Shown in pieces: positions 1-8,757 of a stretch of 43,325 nucleotides of DNA (the first letter of the stretch is position 1; the number at the start of each line of letters is the position of its first letter). The notes under the pieces were generated by a model, which was not told where the DNA came from, did no database searches, and saw only the letters and a list, made by a program, of their open reading frames with translations. The position numbers and the translations under genes are program-made. Source of the stretch: Candidatus Omnitrophota bacterium. GTDB taxonomy: Bacteria > Omnitrophota > JACPQZ01. The stretch lies in contig JACPQZ010000068.1 of assembly GCA_016190205.1 (NCBI GenBank), positions 1-43,325 of the forward strand, written 5' to 3'.

Positions 1-80
1 AGCGAGCCGGCGGACCCTGCTGCGCAAAAAATGAGGTTCGCTCCGAAGGGCGCCGCCCCCGGCTGCGATCGGCCCGTTGT
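1..80 (-). repeat. Half copy of type-2 inverted-repeat element, matching about 12420-12500 in reverse complement
   Basis: gcggaccctgctgcgcaaaaaatgaggttcgctccgaagggcgccgcccccggctgcgatcggcccg is the reverse complement of 12430-12495. Confidence 0.85.
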
Positions 81-185
81 GCCATGCGCCAGCGACCAAA
101 GCACGTTTGGTATAGCTGCGGGCCAACCGGGCCGCGCCCACCTTGGGCTTACACCGCAATCCTTGAGCGCCTCACGTGACAAGGT

Positions 186-235
186 TACTTAGAAACGCCC
201 GGCTCGGACCCGTAGAGCCCCTTGGGATGTTTTAG
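186..235 (-). repeat. Partial end of type-1 inverted-repeat element
   Basis: cccggctcggacccgtagagccccttgggatgttttaggtttt matches the reverse complement of the right end of the element at 12340-12395. Confidence 0.75.
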
Positions 236-271
236 GTTTTCGACTGGTCTCGCTCAACGAATAAATGCTGC

Positions 272-478
272 GGTCCCCTCCCCGCTACGTGTGCATAGCA
301 GGCCGATCGTCACCGGAGCCGGACCTCAAAATGCCGAGCGGGCATGGATCGCCCGAATACATCCCTCATGCGAGAGCGAGGCATTTTGCAGAGCGAGGCG
401 CCACGCCGGGGCGCCGAGCGGTCCGGCGGAGGGGATGATCGGCCTGCGAATGCCAGGTAATGAGGGGGAGGGGCCGAA
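272..478. repeat. Large imperfect inverted repeat (about 200 bp)
   Basis: gcaggccgatcgtc (about 298-311) pairs with gatgatcggcctgc (about 434-447); cctcaaaatgcc pairs with gaggcattttgc; tcccctcccc pairs with gggggagggg. Confidence 0.65.
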
Positions 479-771
479 AAAAATCCCCACACAAGCCGTG
501 TAGGATAGCGTTTAAGTGAACCAGATGCTTTAGGTGGGAACCCTCTCGGAGATTTCTGCGCTGCCTCTCGTCGAGATCTGCGCTCCGTCCCCAAAGCCGG
601 ATCCCCAGTGGTTCGGTGTTGGCTCAAAAACGGCCATCCAGTCACGAGCTAGGTAGGGAATGGTTGCGGAATTAGTATAGCAATCCCAGGTATGGTTACA
701 AGATTTTTTATGAGGTGTGTCTTAACCTGCGGCAGGCGAGGGAGATATTTCTTTTCACACTGCAAGAAATG

Positions 772-2865
772 CTATTGACGGATTTGGATTCCGGCGAGCT
801 GGGAGAGTCCGCGGCAGACAGCTTCATACACGGTCTTCACGTCGCGTTCCACGAGGGTACTCCCCCGCGGTTCAAAATGAAGCTCGTAGGCTATGGACCT
901 TTTGTCCTTCGGGATATTTCCGCCTTGATAATGGTCAAAAAGGGTCACGTGGAGATCCGCGTCCAATTTCGCAGATTGAAGAGCCGCCTCGCCCTCCTTT
1001 TCAATAAGCGCTGTGATTTCAGATGAACGCACCTTAAAATCCGCAATCAAGGAGATGTCGTAGCGAACGGAGGGAAAGCGGGAAGGGGCCTTCACGGGAC
1101 GCGCGAGCCCGGCCCCTTCTTCGACGCACTGGATCAAGGGCTCAAGTCTTAGTTCGCCGAACCAGAGCCGTTGTTTGATGTCAAAGGATTCCAAAACATC
1201 TTGCCGCACCCCGCCCAGAAAGCCCACGCGGTTTGCGTCCAGCAGGATCGAGAGTCCCATCCCAGGCAGGTGGGAGGGCCCTCCCTCTAGTTCTTGAAAC
1301 ATAACTTGTTTTTGAAACTGCGAGAAGACGTGCTCCACATATCCCTTAAGGTCAAACACGCTGTAGGCACGCGGTTTCTCGGCCCAGTTGCGGACGACAT
1401 TCCCCGTAAGCAGAATTCCCAAGAGGAGCTCTTCCCGGGGAGTTTGGGCATCGTCTTTGCGATAGACCTTGCCCACTTCAAAAAAGCCTAAATCCGTCAT
1501 GCGGCGGCTCACGTTATAGCTGGCGGAGGCCAGCATCCCGGCGAGAAGACTCGGACGCAAGATCTCCTGTTCGCGCGAACGGGGATTGGCCACACTCAAG
1601 ACCTGCCCTTCCTGGCCGGACCCCGACCGGGCCAGTGTCTCACGCGGAAGCAGGGCATAGGTCATCGCCTCATTGAGACCGCTGGCGGCCAAGGCCTCTT
1701 TCACCTTCCAGACGAGCCCTTCCCCCGCCGGGCGCGGGGGCCTCTCGGTCCGTCCCTGCGGCAGGGTACTGGGCACCCGGTCATACCCCCATACGCGCAC
1801 AATCTCTCCGGTGCAATCGACCGGGCGCTCAAGATCATGCCTCCAAGAAGGGATGTGCACCCAAAGCCGCTCACGCTCGCGTTTCAAAATCGCGATGCCC
1901 AGCCCCGTTAATATCTGTTCCACGCGCTTCCGGGGAATGGAGGCGCCGACCAAGCTGTCGACCGCCTTCGGCCACACCGACACGCGGCAGGGCCGCTCGC
2001 GTTTCTTCCCCAAGTCGATCATGCCCTTGGCCACCGTGCCGCCGGCCAAACCGGCCATGAGCCCGGCCGCCCGCTGGGCGGCGTGAGGCACCTCCTCTAA
2101 ATCGATGCCCCGCTCAAAACGGTAAGATGATTCCGTGCCTGTCTTCGTCCTCCGCACAGCCCTGCGGATTGCGATAGGATCGAAGCACGCGCTTTCGATC
2201 AAGATATTCCGGGTGGCCGGACCAATCTCTGTCTCCGACCCTCCGACCACCCCTGCCAAGGCGACCGGGCGCCGGGCATCCGCGATCACAAGGACTTCGG
2301 GACTTAACACATGTTTCCGGCCGTCGAGGGCCGCAAACTCCTCGCCCTCGCGGGCGCGCCTGACGATGACTCTCCTCCCCTCCAGCCGGTCCAGGTCAAA
2401 GGCGTGCAAGGGCTGACCGAGCTCCATGAGGCAGTAGTTCGTGATGTCAACGATATTGTTGACGGGCCTGATGCCGACCGCGAGAAGGCGTTCCACCAGC
2501 CAGCGGGGGGATGCGCCCACTTTGACACCGGTCACGACCCGCGCCGTATAGCGCAGACACTTCTTCTCATCCTCCAGGGTGACCGAGGCCCATTTCGTAA
2601 TGGGCTCCGGGCCCTCTTCAAATTTTTCCTTAGGGCCCTTGAGTCTCTTGCCGGAAAGAACCGCGACCTCGCGCGCTATACCCCGGATACTTAAGCAGTC
2701 GGGGCGGTTGGAGAGGACCTCAACCTCCAGGACAGTATCCCGCGCCCCTTCAGGCTTCGTAATGGACTGGACTGGAAAACCCGCCAGGGTAAGCCGGTCG
2801 GCCAGGAGCCTCGCCGAAAAATCGACGTCTACAAACTCCTTGAGCCACTTTAAGGATACCCGCAT
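772..2865 (-). CDS. pheT: Phenylalanyl-tRNA synthetase beta subunit
   Basis: B3/B4-type motifs (EVEVLSNRPDCLSIRGIAREVA, RFERGID, GLNEAMTYAL) and C-terminal FDX-ACB domain; follows pheS. Confidence 0.95.
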   Translation of the reverse strand: MRVSLKWLKEFVDVDFSARLLADRLTLAGFPVQSITKPEGARDTVLEVEVLSNRPDCLSIRGIAREVAVLSGKRLKGPKEKFEEGPEPITKWASVTLEDEKKCLRYTARVVTGVKVGASPRWLVERLLAVGIRPVNNIVDITNYCLMELGQPLHAFDLDRLEGRRVIVRRAREGEEFAALDGRKHVLSPEVLVIADARRPVALAGVVGGSETEIGPATRNILIESACFDPIAIRRAVRRTKTGTESSYRFERGIDLEEVPHAAQRAAGLMAGLAGGTVAKGMIDLGKKRERPCRVSVWPKAVDSLVGASIPRKRVEQILTGLGIAILKRERERLWVHIPSWRHDLERPVDCTGEIVRVWGYDRVPSTLPQGRTERPPRPAGEGLVWKVKEALAASGLNEAMTYALLPRETLARSGSGQEGQVLSVANPRSREQEILRPSLLAGMLASASYNVSRRMTDLGFFEVGKVYRKDDAQTPREELLLGILLTGNVVRNWAEKPRAYSVFDLKGYVEHVFSQFQKQVMFQELEGGPSHLPGMGLSILLDANRVGFLGGVRQDVLESFDIKQRLWFGELRLEPLIQCVEEGAGLARPVKAPSRFPSVRYDISLIADFKVRSSEITALIEKEGEAALQSAKLDADLHVTLFDHYQGGNIPKDKRSIAYELHFEPRGSTLVERDVKTVYEAVCRGLSQLAGIQIRQ

Positions 2866-2866
2866 G

Positions 2867-3886
2867 CTAAAATTGCCTCAAGAAACGGAGATCGTTTTCA
2901 AAAAAGAGGCGGATGTCTTCTACGCCGTAAAGCAGCATGGCCAGGCGCTCCACTCCTACGCCAAACGCAAAGCCCTGGACCCCCTCCGGATCGTATCCGA
3001 CTGCCTCGAAGACATTCGGGTCCACCATACCGGCCCCCAGGATCTCCAGCCAGCCCGTCCCGGAGCAGACCCGGCAGCCCTTTTGACGGCAGGAGAAGCA
3101 GGAGATATCCACTTCTGCGCTGGGCTCCGTAAAAGGAAAGAACGAGGGACGGAACCTGAATTTCAGGCGCGGTCCGAACAAGCGGCGGCAAAATAGCTCG
3201 AGGGTGCCTTTTAGATCCGCAAAGGTGATCCGCTCCCCAACGAGAAGCCCCTCCACCTGATGAAACATAAAGGAGTGCGTGGCATCCGTGGCGTCCGGGC
3301 GGAACACGCGCCCCGGGGCTACAATAGCCAGGGGAGGTTTTCGGGATTCCATTACTCGGATCTGTACCGTGGACGTCTGACTGCGCAAGAGATACTTCTC
3401 GTCCAGATAAAAGGTGTCGAAGGCCTCGCGGGAGGGATGATCCAAGGGGATATTGAGGGCCTCGAAGTTGTAATACTCGGTCTCGATCTCCGGGCCGGAT
3501 ACCACTTCAAAGCCGAGTGAAATAAAAATGCCTTCGAGCCGTCGGATTGTTTGGGTCAGGGGGTGCAGGCGTCCCCTTGCAGGAAGGATCCCGGGCAGGG
3601 TAAGATCCATCGAAACCGGTCGTTCCGCCCTTCCCTGACGGAAGTCCCCCTGCCGTTTCCGGATGGCCTCCTCGAGCTCCTGCTTGAGCACATTTAAGAG
3701 GCGGCCGGCCTCGCGTCTTTTCTCTTCTGGAAGGGCGCCGAGTTCTTTCAGCCTTTGCGTGACCAGGCCCTTCCGGCCCAGGTATCGAACGCGGAAGGCC
3801 TCCACCGCCTCTTCCGCTGTTAGTCCTTGAAGCGCGGCACGGGCCTCTTGGGCCAGCTCACTCAAGTCCTGCACGTGACTCATCAC
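2867..3886 (-). CDS. pheS: Phenylalanyl-tRNA synthetase alpha subunit
   Basis: Class II aaRS motifs: HPLTQTIRRLEGIFISLGFEVVSGPEIETEYYNFEALNIP, GRVFRPDATDATHSFMFHQVEGL, FGVGVERLAMLLYGVEDIRLFFENDLRFLRQF. Confidence 0.97.
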   Translation of the reverse strand: MMSHVQDLSELAQEARAALQGLTAEEAVEAFRVRYLGRKGLVTQRLKELGALPEEKRREAGRLLNVLKQELEEAIRKRQGDFRQGRAERPVSMDLTLPGILPARGRLHPLTQTIRRLEGIFISLGFEVVSGPEIETEYYNFEALNIPLDHPSREAFDTFYLDEKYLLRSQTSTVQIRVMESRKPPLAIVAPGRVFRPDATDATHSFMFHQVEGLLVGERITFADLKGTLELFCRRLFGPRLKFRFRPSFFPFTEPSAEVDISCFSCRQKGCRVCSGTGWLEILGAGMVDPNVFEAVGYDPEGVQGFAFGVGVERLAMLLYGVEDIRLFFENDLRFLRQF

Positions 3887-4243
3887 CTAAGCCTTGGAGG
3901 CGCCTTTGACCCAGTTGATCAAAGTGTCGAATGCGCCCGGATCTCTTGCGGCAAGTTCCGCCAGGACCTTCCGGTTCATGTTCACTTGGATTTTCTTAAG
4001 CGCGTCCATGAAGCGCCCGTACGTAAACCCATGGGGTCTTACAGCAGCGTTGATGCGCTGAATCCAGAGGCGCCGGAAGTCCCCTTTGCGGGCCCGGCGG
4101 TCCCTGAAACTATAGGTCCAACCCTTGTGGACCGTCTCTACCGCCTGCCGGTAACGCCTGCGGCCGCCCACAAACCCTTTCGCCGCCTTTAATATCTTTT
4201 TCCTTCTGTGTCGTCTCGCAATAATGTGCGTAGTTCTTGCCAT
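3887..4243 (-). CDS. rplT: 50S ribosomal protein L20
   Basis: MARTTHIIARRHRRKKILKAAKGFVGGRRRYRQAVETV; ORF call trimmed to MARTTHI start preceded by an agagagg SD. Confidence 0.96.
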   Translation of the reverse strand: MARTTHIIARRHRRKKILKAAKGFVGGRRRYRQAVETVHKGWTYSFRDRRARKGDFRRLWIQRINAAVRPHGFTYGRFMDALKKIQVNMNRKVLAELAARDPGAFDTLINWVKGASKA

Positions 4244-4272
4244 TCTTATTTTCCTCTCTCGTACGACGAAGC

Positions 4273-4447
4273 TACCAGAAACCAGTAACCAGTTACCAGA
4301 TAGATTCCAGAAACCAGATACCAGAACCATGCGATTAGCAAATTGTTCTTCAGTTTTTAACCTTTCTTCAGCTTCTTGCTTTGACCTTTTTTTCTGGCTT
4401 CTGGTATCTGGTATCTTCTGGTTTCTGGTTACTGGTATCTGGTTACT
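4273..4447. repeat. Heptamer-repeat inverted arms (CCAGATA / CTGGTAT family) between rpmI and rplT
   Basis: ccagaaaccagtaaccagttaccag... (4273-4328) and ...ctggtatctggtatcttctggtttctggttactggtatctggttact (4392-4447); 7-bp period, opposite orientation. Confidence 0.85.
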
Positions 4448-4451
4448 CTAT

Positions 4452-4652
4452 TTATCGTGAGTACGGCAACACGGCCAGGATGCGATGGCGGTCCGTCCGA
4501 TCGACGAGCTTATGCTTGCGCTGATGGCGTTTTTTATCCCGGGTGTGTCCCGTCATAAGGTGCCGGTGCCCGGCCCGGGTCCGGAGCACCTTTCGGTTGC
4601 GGGTCACGCGAAAGCGCTTTGCCGCAGACTTATTGGTTTTGAGTTTGGGCAT
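4452..4652 (-). CDS. rpmI: 50S ribosomal protein L35
   Basis: MPKLKTNKSAAKRFRVTRNRKVLRTRAGHRHLMTG. Confidence 0.95.
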   Translation of the reverse strand: MPKLKTNKSAAKRFRVTRNRKVLRTRAGHRHLMTGHTRDKKRHQRKHKLVDRTDRHRILAVLPYSR

Positions 4653-4660
4653 ACGGATAT

Positions 4661-5173
4661 CTACCTCGGTTTGGGGGCAAGATAAAGGATCATATTCCGT
4701 CCTTCACGGAAGGCGGGTTTTTCCACCACCCCCACCTCCTCGCAATCGCTCACCAGACGGTCGAGTATCTTCTGCCCGAACTCCTGGTGTGAGGCCTCCC
4801 TCCCGCGGAACATGAGCGTGACCTTTACCTTGTCCTGATGGCTTAAGAAACGTTTGGAGTTCTTGAGCTTGACCTGATAATCATGCTCTTCTATCTTGGG
4901 ACGGATCTTGATCTCCTTGATCACAACGGTCTTCTGTCTCTTCCTGGCTTCCCGCTTCTTTTTTTCCTGTCCGTACACGTACTTGCCGAAATTCATGATG
5001 CGGCAAACGGGTGGATCCACCTGACCTGCGACCTCGACGAGGTCCAGACCCGCTTCCTCCGCCCTTCGGATGCCTTCTGCAGTCGTAAGGACGCCCAATT
5101 GCTCACCCTTCTCACCGATGACACGCACCTGCTTTGCACGAATCTGGCCGTTGATCCTGAGCGTTTCTGTAAT
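4661..5173 (-). CDS. infC: Translation initiation factor IF-3, predicted ATT start codon
   Basis: Reading upstream of the called ORF gives (ATT)TETLRINGQIRAKQVRVIGEKGEQLG; AGGAGG lies 7 nt before ATT. Confidence 0.9.
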   Translation of the reverse strand: MTETLRINGQIRAKQVRVIGEKGEQLGVLTTAEGIRRAEEAGLDLVEVAGQVDPPVCRIMNFGKYVYGQEKKKREARKRQKTVVIKEIKIRPKIEEHDYQVKLKNSKRFLSHQDKVKVTLMFRGREASHQEFGQKILDRLVSDCEEVGVVEKPAFREGRNMILYLAPKPR

Positions 5174-5177
5174 GGCG

Positions 5178-6905
5178 CTACCTCCTCTTTTCGTTGATGT
5201 CTTTTAGGATAGTCTCCATGAACGTTGCGAGCATTTGCGCGCCCATGTCGCCTTTGCCCCGCCGGCGCACGCTGACGGTTCCCTCATTTATTTCGCGTTC
5301 CCCCACCACTAAAAGATAAGGGACTTTCTGCAACTCACCCTCGCGGATTTTGTAACCGATCTTTTCGGAACGCAGGTCCCCCTGGGCCCGGATCCCGCGG
5401 CCGCAAAGCTCCTGCACGATCGCACGAACCGCTTGGGCATGGCCCTCCGCAATGGAGAGCGCCTTCACCTGCACTGGCGCGAGCCACAGAGGAAAATCTC
5501 CTCCAAAGTGCTCGATCAGAATTCCCAAAAACCGCTCCACCGACCCAAAACAGGCCCGATGGATCATGACCGGACGCGCCTTCTTGCCGTCTTTGGCCAC
5601 ATATTCGAGCTCGAAGCGCTCGGGCATGGAAAAATCCACCTGTATCGTACCACACTGCCAGGTGCGGTCCAGCGAGTCCCGGATGTGAAAATCGATCTTC
5701 GGTCCGTAAAAGGCCCCCTCTCCGGGTTGAACCTGGTAGCCGATTCCGGAACCTTTGAGCGCCTCTTCCAGGGCCTGCGTCGCCTCGTTCCACATGGCGT
5801 CCGTACCGAGGGAGCGCTCGGGCCGCGTCGAAAGCTCCACGTCTACATACTCAAAACCCAAGGTCCGATAGACCTCGAGGATGAGACGAATCACGCCCCG
5901 GATTTCACCCTCCATATCGCCCGGGGAGCAAAAGATATGCGCATCGTCTATGGAAAAACTCTTCACGCGAAAAAGACCGTGCAGCACCCCCGATAGCTCG
6001 TGCCGGTGCACGAGACCCACTTCCGCCATGCGCACGGGCAGATCCCGGTACGAGTGCTGGGTTTCCTTGTAAATCAGCACGCCGCCCGGGCAGTTCATGG
6101 GCTTAATGGCGAATTCACGCTCGTCTATGCGCGTGAAATACATGTGCTCTTTGTAGTGATCGTAGTGCCCGCTCCTTTTCCAGAGTTCGTCGGCCAAAAC
6201 GACCGGGGTCCGCACCTCAACGTAACCGGCCTTCCGGTGCATCTCCCTCCAAAACCCAAGCAGGGTTTCGTACAGCACGAGTCCGTTGGGATGCCAGAAG
6301 GGAAAGCCCGGTCCCTCGGGATGAAAGCTGAAGAGCTCCAGCGCCTTGCCCAGCTTCCTGTGATCCCGCTTCAGGGCCTCCTCGCGCTGTTTGAGATACC
6401 GCTCCAGCTCCTCCCGGCTGGCGAAGGCCGTCCCATAGATGCGTTGCAGCATGGGATTCGACTCGCTCCCCCGCCAATACGCGCCGGCGACACTCAAGAG
6501 TTTAAGGGCCTTGACCTCGCCTGTGGATTGGACATGACCGCCGCGGCAAAGATCCAGGAAGGCGCCGTGACGGACGGTCGTGATCGCCTCCTGGTTATCC
6601 AAATCCCGCAAGATCTCAAGTTTGTAAGGCTGCTTCTTCTGAGTGAAGATCCCCACAGCCTCCTCCCGCGAGACGGGGGTTTGAACGAAAGGATGATTCT
6701 CGGCCACGATCTCGTGCATCCTCTTTTCGATCCGCTCGAGATCCTCGGGTTGAAAAGAGGAGGGACAATCAAAATCGTAGTAAAAACCTTCCTCCGTGGC
6801 GGGGCCGATCGCAAGCTTCACATCCGGAAAAAACTCCGTGACTGCCTGCGCCAGGATGTGTGCGGCACTGTGCCTGATCTTTTCTAGTTTATTGTCCATA
6901 CCCAT
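5178..6905 (-). CDS. thrS: Threonyl-tRNA synthetase (TGS domain apparently absent)
   Basis: IRHSAAHILAQAV, CPGGVLIYKETQHSYRDLPVRMAEVGLVHRHELSGVLHGLFRVKSFSIDDAHIFC, anticodon-binding C-terminus. Confidence 0.96.
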   Translation of the reverse strand: MGMDNKLEKIRHSAAHILAQAVTEFFPDVKLAIGPATEEGFYYDFDCPSSFQPEDLERIEKRMHEIVAENHPFVQTPVSREEAVGIFTQKKQPYKLEILRDLDNQEAITTVRHGAFLDLCRGGHVQSTGEVKALKLLSVAGAYWRGSESNPMLQRIYGTAFASREELERYLKQREEALKRDHRKLGKALELFSFHPEGPGFPFWHPNGLVLYETLLGFWREMHRKAGYVEVRTPVVLADELWKRSGHYDHYKEHMYFTRIDEREFAIKPMNCPGGVLIYKETQHSYRDLPVRMAEVGLVHRHELSGVLHGLFRVKSFSIDDAHIFCSPGDMEGEIRGVIRLILEVYRTLGFEYVDVELSTRPERSLGTDAMWNEATQALEEALKGSGIGYQVQPGEGAFYGPKIDFHIRDSLDRTWQCGTIQVDFSMPERFELEYVAKDGKKARPVMIHRACFGSVERFLGILIEHFGGDFPLWLAPVQVKALSIAEGHAQAVRAIVQELCGRGIRAQGDLRSEKIGYKIREGELQKVPYLLVVGEREINEGTVSVRRRGKGDMGAQMLATFMETILKDINEKRR

Positions 6906-6923
6906 TTTCTGAAAAACAACGCT

Positions 6924-7064
6924 TGTCGTGAGTGCTGTGTGATGTGTGGTGGGAAAATCACCTCACTCACCCCTCATCACTCACGACAGCCGCGTCTATT
7001 CCTCACAAGAGTGGTGTGTGATGTGTGATGAGACAGGCTCATCACTTACCACTCAGCACACACG
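6924..7064. repeat. Two heptamer-type hairpins (GTGTGAT family)
   Basis: tgtcgtgagtgctgtgtgatgtgtggtggg / cacctcactcacccctcatcactcacgaca, then gtggtgtgtgatgtgtgatgagac / ctcatcacttaccactcagcacac. Confidence 0.8.
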
Positions 7065-7093
7065 ACTGACGTTGCTCTCCAAGCGTAAAAAAT

Positions 7094-7166
7094 GGGCGAT
7101 AGAGGACTCGAACCTCCGACCTTTTGCATGTCAAGCAAACGCTCTAACCAGCTGAGCTAATCGCCC
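7094..7166 (-). tRNA. tRNA-Val (anticodon GAC)
   Basis: Reverse complement GGGCGATTAGCTCAGCTGGTTAGAGCGTTTGCTTGACATGCAAAAGGTCGGAGGTTCGAGTCCTCTATCGCCC folds as a cloverleaf; loop TTGACAT. Confidence 0.95.
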
Positions 7167-7191
7167 TTTTTACAGTATGGCGTGCCCTGTC

Positions 7192-7360
7192 CGTACTGCG
7201 TACTGCGTTGTGCGTACTGCGTGCTGCGTGAAAAATCCATCGTTTAGACGCCTGTGTACGGTGAACAGTCTACGGTTTACGGCACACTGTTAAGTATTAA
7301 CCCTTTTGAAAACAGGGCTCGCATCCCTTACGCTGTACGCAGTACGCGGTACGCTGTACG
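7192..7360. repeat. Heptamer-repeat cluster (GTACTGC and GTTTACG words) with inverted arms
   Basis: cgtactgcgtactgcgttgtgcgtactgcgtgctgcg (7192-7230); gtgtacggtgaacagtctacggtttacgg (about 7254-7282); cgctgtacgcagtacgcggtacgctgtacg (7331-7360). Confidence 0.85.
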
Positions 7361-7378
7361 ATCACGGTCACACTGGAA

Positions 7379-8269
7379 TTATTGCGCGCGGTCCCACTCC
7401 CGCCACCGGCCTTGGTCGAAGCCGAAGTCCTGACCGGTCAGGCGCACCAAGGTCGCCAGGGCCTGCTCGCGAATTCCCTGCCGCTCGTCATCCAGCACCT
7501 CGATGAGCTGGGGCGCCACGCCGGGATCCCCGATCTGGTCCAGGGCGGCGATGGCCTCCAGACGAACGTCCGGACTGCCATCTTGAAGCGACTGCACCAC
7601 ATGGCCGGAAGCCGACCGCTTGCCGATCCGGCCCAACGTTCTCACGGCCGCCACCCTCAATTCCGCTTCACGATACCCGATATAACGGGAGAGCGGCTCA
7701 ATCGCCTGTTCGTCGCCTATCGCAGCCAGCGCATCGCAAGCTGCCACGCGCACCTTCATGGAGTCGTCTTCCAAACGGCCGATGAGGGGTTGGGTGGCGT
7801 CTTTAGCCCCAAGTTCACCCAGGGCCTCCACGGCAAAAAGGCGAACCCACATCTCGGGATCCTCCAGCACGGCAATTAAATCACCCGTCGTAGAAGGATC
7901 CTGAATCTGGCCGAGCCCTTTGACCGAAGTCCAGCGCATCCGCGCCTCAGTGGAGTTAAGAAAATGCTGGAGCACGGGAATGGCCCGCGCGTCCTTTGTC
8001 CGCCCCATTAGATCAAGGGCGTCCACCCGGGCGGCGGTGGCAGCATCCGGATTCCGAGCCAGGCGCTCGAGCTCCGGTATGGCGAGCACCCCCATACGCT
8101 CCAGTTCCTTGAAGGCCGCGGTTCGGGTGCGCGAGGCCTGCAGCGCGAGGACCCACTTTTTAGCCTCCGGGCTGCGGACCTCTTCCGCCCCTCCCGCCCG
8201 CGCCGGCGCCGGGTGCGTCACGACCAGCTGCGAAACAATGCTAATCATCGCGATCGACAAAAACCTCAC
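7379..8269 (-). CDS. Exported HEAT-repeat protein (GTG start)
   Basis: Repeated PLIGRLEDDSMKVRVAACDALAAIGDEQAIEPLSRYI-type units; AGGAGG-N6-GTG start and signal peptide VRFLSIAMISIVSQLVVTHPAPARAGG. Confidence 0.85.
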   Translation of the reverse strand: MRFLSIAMISIVSQLVVTHPAPARAGGAEEVRSPEAKKWVLALQASRTRTAAFKELERMGVLAIPELERLARNPDAATAARVDALDLMGRTKDARAIPVLQHFLNSTEARMRWTSVKGLGQIQDPSTTGDLIAVLEDPEMWVRLFAVEALGELGAKDATQPLIGRLEDDSMKVRVAACDALAAIGDEQAIEPLSRYIGYREAELRVAAVRTLGRIGKRSASGHVVQSLQDGSPDVRLEAIAALDQIGDPGVAPQLIEVLDDERQGIREQALATLVRLTGQDFGFDQGRWREWDRAQ

Positions 8270-8301
8270 GTCACACCTCCTACTGTTTGGCGAGCAAGGT
8301 T

Positions 8302-8537
8302 CGTACAGCGTACAGCGTCTTGCGTACTGCGTACTGGGTAATGAAGTACGGAGATGACGTTTGTGCAATGTGCCACGTGCAATGAGAAAAATGACGGCGA
8401 CAACTGATTCACCTTTTCCACATTGCACTTTGAACTTTGCACTTTGCGCAGACCCAGTATTCCACCCAAGCAACGGACGTCGGACGAAGGCTACCCAACT
8501 GACGCTGTACGCAGAACGCAGTACGCTGTACGAACGC
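8302..8537. repeat. Nested heptamer hairpin filling the intergenic region
   Basis: Outer arms 8302-8338 (GTACAGC x2 ... GTACTGC x2) and 8502-8537 (GCTGTAC GCAGAAC GCAGTAC GCTGTAC); inner arms 8363-8384 (GTGCAAT GTGCCAC GTGCAAT) and 8421-8449 (CATTGCA CTTTGAA CTTTGCA CTTTGCG). Confidence 0.85.
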
Positions 8538-8557
8538 TATCTTTTACCGTCGAAAAA

Positions 8558-8643
8558 TGCCGGAGGCCGGACTTGAACCGGCATGGGACTTACGTCCCAA
8601 GGGATTTTAAGTCCCTTGCGTATGCCAATTTCGCCACTCCGGC
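8558..8643 (-). tRNA. tRNA-Leu (anticodon TAA)
   Basis: Reverse complement GCCGGAGTGGCGAAATTGGCATACGCAAGGGACTTAAAATCCCTTGGGACGTAAGTCCCATGCCGGTTCAAGTCCGGCCTCCGGCA; long variable arm; loop CTTAAAA. Confidence 0.95.
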
Positions 8644-8668
8644 GTAGCAGACGGATGATAATTGCGTC

Positions 8669-8734
8669 TGTCGTGTGTGGTATGTGATGAGTGATGTGAC
8701 GGTCTCACCACACACCACACATCACTCACGACAG
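8669..8734. repeat. Heptamer-type hairpin (GTGTGAT family) between two tRNA genes
   Basis: TGTCGTGTGTGGTATGTGATGAGTGATGTGAC / GGTCTCACCACACACCACACATCACTCACGACA. Confidence 0.8.
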
Positions 8735-8757
8735 GCGCGGCAACCCACCGGAAAAAA

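Noticed and set aside
6000-6887. 295-aa plus-strand ORF
   Set aside because: Antisense to thrS; no recognisable motifs and composition typical of a shadow ORF.
6906-7093. T-box leader upstream of thrS
   Set aside because: No T-box consensus (TGGNACCGCG) seen; the region is explained by GTGTGAT heptamer hairpins.
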